From an uncultured Lachnospiraceae bacterium (GTDB lineage: Bacteria > Bacillota > Clostridia > Lachnospirales > Lachnospiraceae): DNA of 9,782 nucleotides. Location: the NCBI GenBank assembly GCA_949346185.1, contig CASGVX010000060.1:1-9782 (forward strand), written 5' to 3'. The notes under the pieces were generated by a model. The model made no database searches and was not told the DNA's origin. It saw only the letters and a list, made by a program, of their open reading frames with translations. Every line of letters begins with the position of its first letter. The first letter of the stretch is position 1. The translations under genes and the position numbers were made by a program. Shown here piece after piece: positions 6,269 to 9,782 of the stretch.

Positions 6269-7242
6269 TTATCAAATGGACGAAGAAAAGCAACAAAAAG
6301 ACTTACGACATTACCCAAGTAGTGGGTACGGTCACTTGGAGCGGTTCTGTTACCCAGGCGGCTAGACAGGCAAGCATTACCGTATTGAATGCCCCGAAAG
6401 ATCCAAACATTAAGAAACTGAAATTGAATCTGGCGGTAGGGGACGTGCTGGCACTCTACGAGGGCGGGAAGAATATTTTCTATGGCGAGATACAGACCAG
6501 CGAAAAGCGGGGGGAGATTGGCACGATTACTTACAATGCCACGGATCTGCTGGGGCATCTTCTGCGGATCATGCACAAGGGAAAATACAAGAAGAAGACC
6601 GCAGAGCGGATTACTAGGCTGATCTGCAAGAAATACGGCATCCCCATCGGGACGATCGCCAAGACGAAGAAGGCAGTTAGGAAGATCATCATAGATGGCA
6701 GCAGTGCATACGATGCCATCATGCTTGCCTACACGAAGGCGGCAAAGAGTACCGGGAAAAAGTACATGTGCTACATGAAGGGCAAGAAGTTCTGTATCAA
6801 GGTCAAGGGAACGGTGGTAAGCGGCTTTTCTTTGGATGAAAACAAGAATATTGTATCATCCTCTTATGAAGAGAGCATTGAGAACATGGTAGACAAGGTG
6901 AGGATATACAATTCCAAGGGAAAGCAGGTAGGGGTGGTGAAGAACGCCGGACACCTCAAAAGGTATGGGCTATACCAGGAAATCTATACGAAGGAAAAGG
7001 GGGTGAATGCCAAGAAGGCGGCCAGGCATATGCTGGCTGGCGTGGAAAAGAAGGTGAATGCTGATATTATCAATGGAAACGTGAAATGCACTGCCGGATC
7101 AGCCGTGAAGGTACATGACAGTGCTACCGGGCTGGATGGACTGTTTTGGATTGACAGCGATACCCATACATGGGAGGGAGGGAATCATACTATGAGCCTG
7201 GAACTGAATTTCAAAAATATCATGGACAAGAAGACGGCATAG
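6265..7242 (+). CDS. xkdQ: Baseplate hub protein (XkdQ/YqbQ family)
   Basis: This encodes a 325-residue homologue of XkdQ, related to the gpD/gp27-type hub that caps the tail tube and anchors the baseplate. It begins 'MIIKWTKKSNKKTYDITQVV'. The 'VTWSGSVTQAARQASITVLN' block (about 25-45), 'VGDVLALYEGGKNIFYGEI', 'YNATDLLGHLL' and the 'GLDGLFWIDSDTHTW' segment near the C-terminus are the recurring landmarks of this family. Start is a TTG at 6265 overlapping the previous TGA (TTGA). AAGGTG at 6248-6253 is the nearest ribosome site, and no ATG fits until well inside the conserved region. Middle residues are strikingly lysine-rich, matching the LysM gene before it. It lies between xkdP-like and xkdR-like genes as in PBSX. 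Confidence 0.9.
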   Translation: MIIKWTKKSNKKTYDITQVVGTVTWSGSVTQAARQASITVLNAPKDPNIKKLKLNLAVGDVLALYEGGKNIFYGEIQTSEKRGEIGTITYNATDLLGHLLRIMHKGKYKKKTAERITRLICKKYGIPIGTIAKTKKAVRKIIIDGSSAYDAIMLAYTKAAKSTGKKYMCYMKGKKFCIKVKGTVVSGFSLDENKNIVSSSYEESIENMVDKVRIYNSKGKQVGVVKNAGHLKRYGLYQEIYTKEKGVNAKKAARHMLAGVEKKVNADIINGNVKCTAGSAVKVHDSATGLDGLFWIDSDTHTWEGGNHTMSLELNFKNIMDKKTA

Positions 7243-7253
7243 GGGGTGATGGC

Positions 7254-7499
7254 ATGAATCCCTACGAGCAGATGATAGGAATTATGCGTGAGCAGGGGGC
7301 AGTGAGAAATCTGCCAGTGCCAGGGCTTGCGGAAATGACAGGGGAGAAGGAGTGCGACATAGGAGATCTGATCTTGGACGATGATGATCTGCTGGTTGCG
7401 GATCACCTGAAAGGAAAACTGAAAATGGGAGATACGGTGCTGGTGCAGCGTCTGGACGATGAAACCTATGCAATTATAGAAAGGCTGGTGGAGTTATGA
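7254..7499 (+). CDS. xkdR: DUF2577 baseplate-associated protein (XkdR-like)
   Basis: This encodes an 81-residue protein. It has an N-terminal helix (MNPYEQMIGIMREQGAV), an acidic middle ('DIGDLILDDDDLLVADHL') and a C-terminal 'LKMGDTVLVQRLDDETYAII' strand pair that looks like the small beta-barrel end of DUF2577 proteins. Position directly after the hub gene and before the DUF2634 gene is the standard XkdR slot. In-frame upstream codons back to 7170 overlap the hub gene and are not used. AGGGGGTGATGGC precedes the ATG at 7254, with another ATG at 7249 that reads only Met-Ala-stop, the same ATGGCATGA arrangement as before the tube gene. The stop overlaps the next ATG. The molecular role in the baseplate is not well established. 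Confidence 0.87.
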   Translation: MNPYEQMIGIMREQGAVRNLPVPGLAEMTGEKECDIGDLILDDDDLLVADHLKGKLKMGDTVLVQRLDDETYAIIERLVEL

Positions 7500-7921
7500 G
7501 TTTGTTCCCGGCATATATCGAGGAGGAAATAGAGGAGGAGCTGCAAGAGGAATTGGAAGTGCCGAAAGAGTTTGGCATTGATTTCGCTACAGGGCAATTG
7601 ACCGGGGAGATCGTGGAGGGGATCGAGGCGGTGAAGGTATGGTGCTATCTGGCACTCCGGGTGGCACGATATCATTTTTTTATATGCAGCTGGGACTACG
7701 GAAGCGAGTTAGAAGAATTGATTGGCCAGGGGTTCAGCGAGGAGCATTTGGAAAGCGAGGCAACACGGATGATAGAAGAGTGCCTCCTGGTCAATGATTA
7801 CATCGAATCGGTAGAAATCTCCGATGTGCAATATCTGGATGGGCGGTTTCGTGCCAAGATTGCAGTTGAAACAACCCTGGGAGAGAGCGACAGTGACACA
7901 TATGAAACGGAGGTGGCGTAA
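7496..7921 (+). CDS. xkdS: DUF2634 baseplate wedge protein (XkdS-like, gp25-like)
   Basis: This encodes a 141-residue protein of the DUF2634/XkdS family, related to T4 gp25. That is the wedge component contacting baseplate J, where sheath polymerisation begins. The N-terminus is very acidic (residues 9-22, mostly Glu). It is followed by 'FGIDFATGQLTGEIVEGIEA' (26-45), a helix 'VWCYLALRVARYHF' and the 'SWDYGSELEELIG' motif (65-77), which matches the conserved Tyr-Gly-Ser/Ile-Glu-Leu segment of gp25-like proteins. The C-terminal half ('NDYIESVEISDVQYLDGRFR') is the usual beta-strand region. The ATG overlaps the preceding TGA (ATGA), and the next gene's ATG follows its TAA without a gap. It is presumably translated coupled with both. 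Confidence 0.92.
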   Translation: MSLFPAYIEEEIEEELQEELEVPKEFGIDFATGQLTGEIVEGIEAVKVWCYLALRVARYHFFICSWDYGSELEELIGQGFSEEHLESEATRMIEECLLVNDYIESVEISDVQYLDGRFRAKIAVETTLGESDSDTYETEVA

Positions 7922-8995
7922 ATGTACGAGGATAAGGACTATGAGACCATATTACAAAGCATGTGCGCCCGAGTGCCGAAAGGGATTGGCACAGGGGAGG
8001 GAACGTTGGTAAGCTTCGCCCTGGCTCCGGCTGCCGCAGAATTGGAGGAGGCATATAACAATCTGGAAACGGCGGATCTGAACGGCAGTGCCTTGACGTG
8101 CGACAGGGAGCATTTGATTCTTTTCGGAAAGGAGAATAATATACCGATCAAGACCGCCACCAGTGCCGTGTGGCTTGCGGAGTTCAATGTGGATTTTGAC
8201 GTAGGGGAACGCTTCGAGTCAGGGGATTTGACATATGTGAGCCTTGAGAAAATATCCGAAAAGAAATATTATCTCCAGTGCGAAACGCCGGGCAGGGAAG
8301 GGAATGCCCTGCCGGATGATGAACTGCTGCCCATAGAGTTTATTGATGATTACGAGTATGGGAATTTGATAGAGCTTGTGGAGGCGGCAGAGGATGACGA
8401 GGAGACGGAGGCATATCGGGAAAGGTATCTGGCCGAGAGAAGGCAAGAGTACGCCATGAGCGGGAACAGGGCAGACTACAAGAAGTTTATCAAGTCGCTG
8501 GCCGGGGTAGGGGGAATCAAGCAAGAGCGGGTAAAGAAGGAGCATAAGCGCATAGATACCTATATCTTGTCCTCTGCCTGGGGAAAGCCCGGGGATGATG
8601 TGATAGCCATGGTACAGCAGATGGTCGATCCCATCGGAAGCCAGGGCGAGGGGGAGGGGAAAGCCCCGATATGGCATATGGTAGATATTTACCCAGTGGA
8701 TACGGAGGAAATCAATATCAGCGCAAAATTTGAACTGTCTGCGGGAGTGTCATTCGAGGCGGTAAGACCTGGCATAGAGGAGGCGGTTGACCGCTTTTTT
8801 ATCGAATTGAATAAAACATGGGAGGACACAGGAAAGGACGGATTGACCGTAAGGGTTTTGAAGGTGGCAGACGCTATGGCGGGGGTTGAGGGGGTGGTTG
8901 ACGTGCAGAACTTGACACTGAACGATTTGCAGCAAAATGTTATTTTAGATAGAAATGCCATACCAGTCAGGGGGGAGATTTCGCATGTTGATTGA
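7922..8995 (+). CDS. xkdT: Baseplate J family protein (XkdT-like)
   Basis: This encodes a 357-residue member of the baseplate J/gp47 family, the main wedge protein linking hub, sheath and fibres. Family marks run in order. An N-terminal helical part is followed by a 'GREGNALPDDELLPIEFID' segment (the usual 'G..GN..P' turn). 'DDEETEAYRERYLAERRQEY' (about 156-175) comes next, leading to 'SGNRADYKKFIKSLAGVGGI'. After that come 'GSQGEGEGKAPIWHMVDI' (about 239-256) and a C-terminal 'VRVLKVADAMAGVEGVVDVQ' region. The length is normal for PBSX-type J proteins. GGAGGT (7909-7914) is 7 nt before the ATG at 7922, which abuts the previous TAA. The end overlaps the DUF2313 gene by 11 nt. Confidence 0.95.
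   Translation: MYEDKDYETILQSMCARVPKGIGTGEGTLVSFALAPAAAELEEAYNNLETADLNGSALTCDREHLILFGKENNIPIKTATSAVWLAEFNVDFDVGERFESGDLTYVSLEKISEKKYYLQCETPGREGNALPDDELLPIEFIDDYEYGNLIELVEAAEDDEETEAYRERYLAERRQEYAMSGNRADYKKFIKSLAGVGGIKQERVKKEHKRIDTYILSSAWGKPGDDVIAMVQQMVDPIGSQGEGEGKAPIWHMVDIYPVDTEEINISAKFELSAGVSFEAVRPGIEEAVDRFFIELNKTWEDTGKDGLTVRVLKVADAMAGVEGVVDVQNLTLNDLQQNVILDRNAIPVRGEISHVD
8970..8977 (+). promoter_or_regulatory. Ribosome binding site fixing the DUF2313 start
   Basis: The purine run GGGGGGAG lies 7 nt before the ATG at 8985. It favours that start over the in-frame ATG at 8955, which would lengthen the protein by ten residues with no family resemblance. Confidence 0.75.
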
Positions 8996-9665
8996 TTATT
9001 TTCCGGGCGTGGTAAAGAGGATCAGAGAGATGCCAGCCATTTGCCAGGCAGAGCAGCCGGAACTTGACAACGTGGGCAGGGAGATTGACCGAGTACTGGA
9101 TAATATGCTTGCCACAACGGCAGAAGAGCATGGCATCGCAAGGCTTGAACAAGAACTTGGCATCGTGCCGGTGCCAGGGCAGAAACTGGAGGAACGCCGT
9201 GCCATGGTGCTAGTCAGGATGGTAAAAAAGAATTTGAGTTTTAGGGAAATCATCGGGCTGGTGCAGAAATATTCCCCGGAAGTCAATCTGGTGCCGGATT
9301 ATGCGGCAGAGGAATTGAAGGTTGCCGTTGGGGATCAGGTGAGGGATACACGGTCGGTTTACAGGATGCTGGACGAATTAATCAGCCTCAATATCTTTAT
9401 CTATCTGTCCCATGAAGATATTATGTTGCCCCTGCTATCAGTGGCTTTGTTGGAGGAAATGGCACTGGAGACGGATGCGGAGATATGCAATGATGCAAAG
9501 TTATTTCACGAGCCAGAAGCTGGTTGGGAAACTTCCGTGGAAGTTGCAGAAAAATTTGAAGATATTGCGGCGGTCAGGCAACATAACCTATGGCACTTGG
9601 ATGGCTCGGTGATGCTGGATGGCAGCAGAATATTGGATGCAGAGGAGGTAATAGAAGAATTATGA
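8985..9665 (+). CDS. xkdU: DUF2313 baseplate/tail protein (XkdU/YmfQ-like)
   Basis: This encodes a 226-residue protein of the DUF2313 family. These are made from the gene between baseplate J and the tail fibre, and probably belong to the outer baseplate, where fibres attach. N-terminus 'MLIDYFPGVVKRIREMPAI' and the 'LEQELGIVPVPGQKLEERRA' stretch (about 54-73), then 'KNLSFREIIGLVQKYSPEVN', are the recognisable family core. The C-terminus goes beyond the core with an acidic extension and a doubled 'LDGSVMLDGSRILD' motif (residues 205-218). The start overlaps the J gene by 11 nt in another frame. The stop overlaps the next ATG (ATGA). Confidence 0.9.
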   Translation: MLIDYFPGVVKRIREMPAICQAEQPELDNVGREIDRVLDNMLATTAEEHGIARLEQELGIVPVPGQKLEERRAMVLVRMVKKNLSFREIIGLVQKYSPEVNLVPDYAAEELKVAVGDQVRDTRSVYRMLDELISLNIFIYLSHEDIMLPLLSVALLEEMALETDAEICNDAKLFHEPEAGWETSVEVAEKFEDIAAVRQHNLWHLDGSVMLDGSRILDAEEVIEEL

Positions 9666-9782
9666 GTAAAAATGCCATTACAACGAACAGCGCAAAGAAA
9701 AAAATGTTACTTGCCAGGGCGGGAAAGCAAGCCCTGCCGGTAATCACGCAGATGGTTTTCGGTTCTGGCGGCGTTGACGCAC
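9662..9782 (+). CDS. Tail fibre / tail-collar protein, N-terminus only (3' partial)
   Basis: Forty codons are visible before the window ends. The protein begins MSKNAITTNSAKKKMLLARA and continues 'LPVITQMVFGSGGVDA'. This N-terminal pattern ('T.A...M..ARAG...LP.I..M.FG.GGVD') is typical of tail-fibre proteins that follow the DUF2313 gene in clostridial and PBSX-type prophages. The N-terminal domain attaches the fibre to the baseplate, while the missing C-terminal part would bind the host surface. The ATG overlaps the preceding stop. AGGAGGT at 9643-9649 lies 12 nt upstream, a rather long spacing. Confidence 0.85.
   Translation, partial: MSKNAITTNSAKKKMLLARAGKQALPVITQMVFGSGGVDA

Overview
The window is one tightly packed, all-plus-strand block of late genes from a contractile-tailed (myovirus-type) prophage or phage, or from a phage-derived tail particle (tailocin) of the Bacillus subtilis PBSX/skin class. 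Gene order follows the PBSX xkd tail cluster: tail terminator (xkdJ-like), sheath (xkdK), tube (xkdM), tail assembly chaperone (xkdN), tape measure, LysM protein (xkdP), baseplate hub (xkdQ), DUF2577 (xkdR), DUF2634/gp25-like (xkdS), baseplate J (xkdT), DUF2313 (xkdU) and the N-terminus of a tail-fibre protein. Strong AAGGAGG/GGAGG ribosome sites, frequent AGG and ATA codons, intermediate GC content and the flavour of the proteins point to a Firmicutes host, most likely a clostridial gut lineage such as Lachnospiraceae. The host assignment is inference, because no host gene is in the window.

Layout: positions 1-2661 carry the tail tube and sheath components and the assembly chaperone. The chaperone gene ends in a textbook -1 programmed frameshift site: an in-phase A AAA AAC heptamer, 6 nt, then a 15-bp hairpin. 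The shift would append 61 residues and end exactly at the tape-measure start, reproducing the G/GT chaperone arrangement. Positions 2661-5570 encode the 969-residue tape measure protein, which contains a regular proline-punctuated repeat. Positions 5571-5695 are a 125-nt gap, unusual in this overlapping operon. It holds a previously uncalled 46-codon ORF that starts directly after the tape-measure stop, and the same bases can fold into a three-way-junction RNA. Positions 5696-9665 encode the baseplate proteins, mostly with 1-14 nt overlaps. From 9662 a tail-fibre gene runs off the window.

Working together, the chaperone and its frameshifted form would load onto the tape measure, which sets tail length while tube subunits polymerise inside the sheath. 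The terminator caps the tail, and the LysM/hub/gp25-like/J/DUF2313 proteins build the baseplate that carries the fibres. I see no promoter, convincing terminator, tRNA, IS element, CRISPR array or attachment site; the block looks like the interior of a long late transcript.
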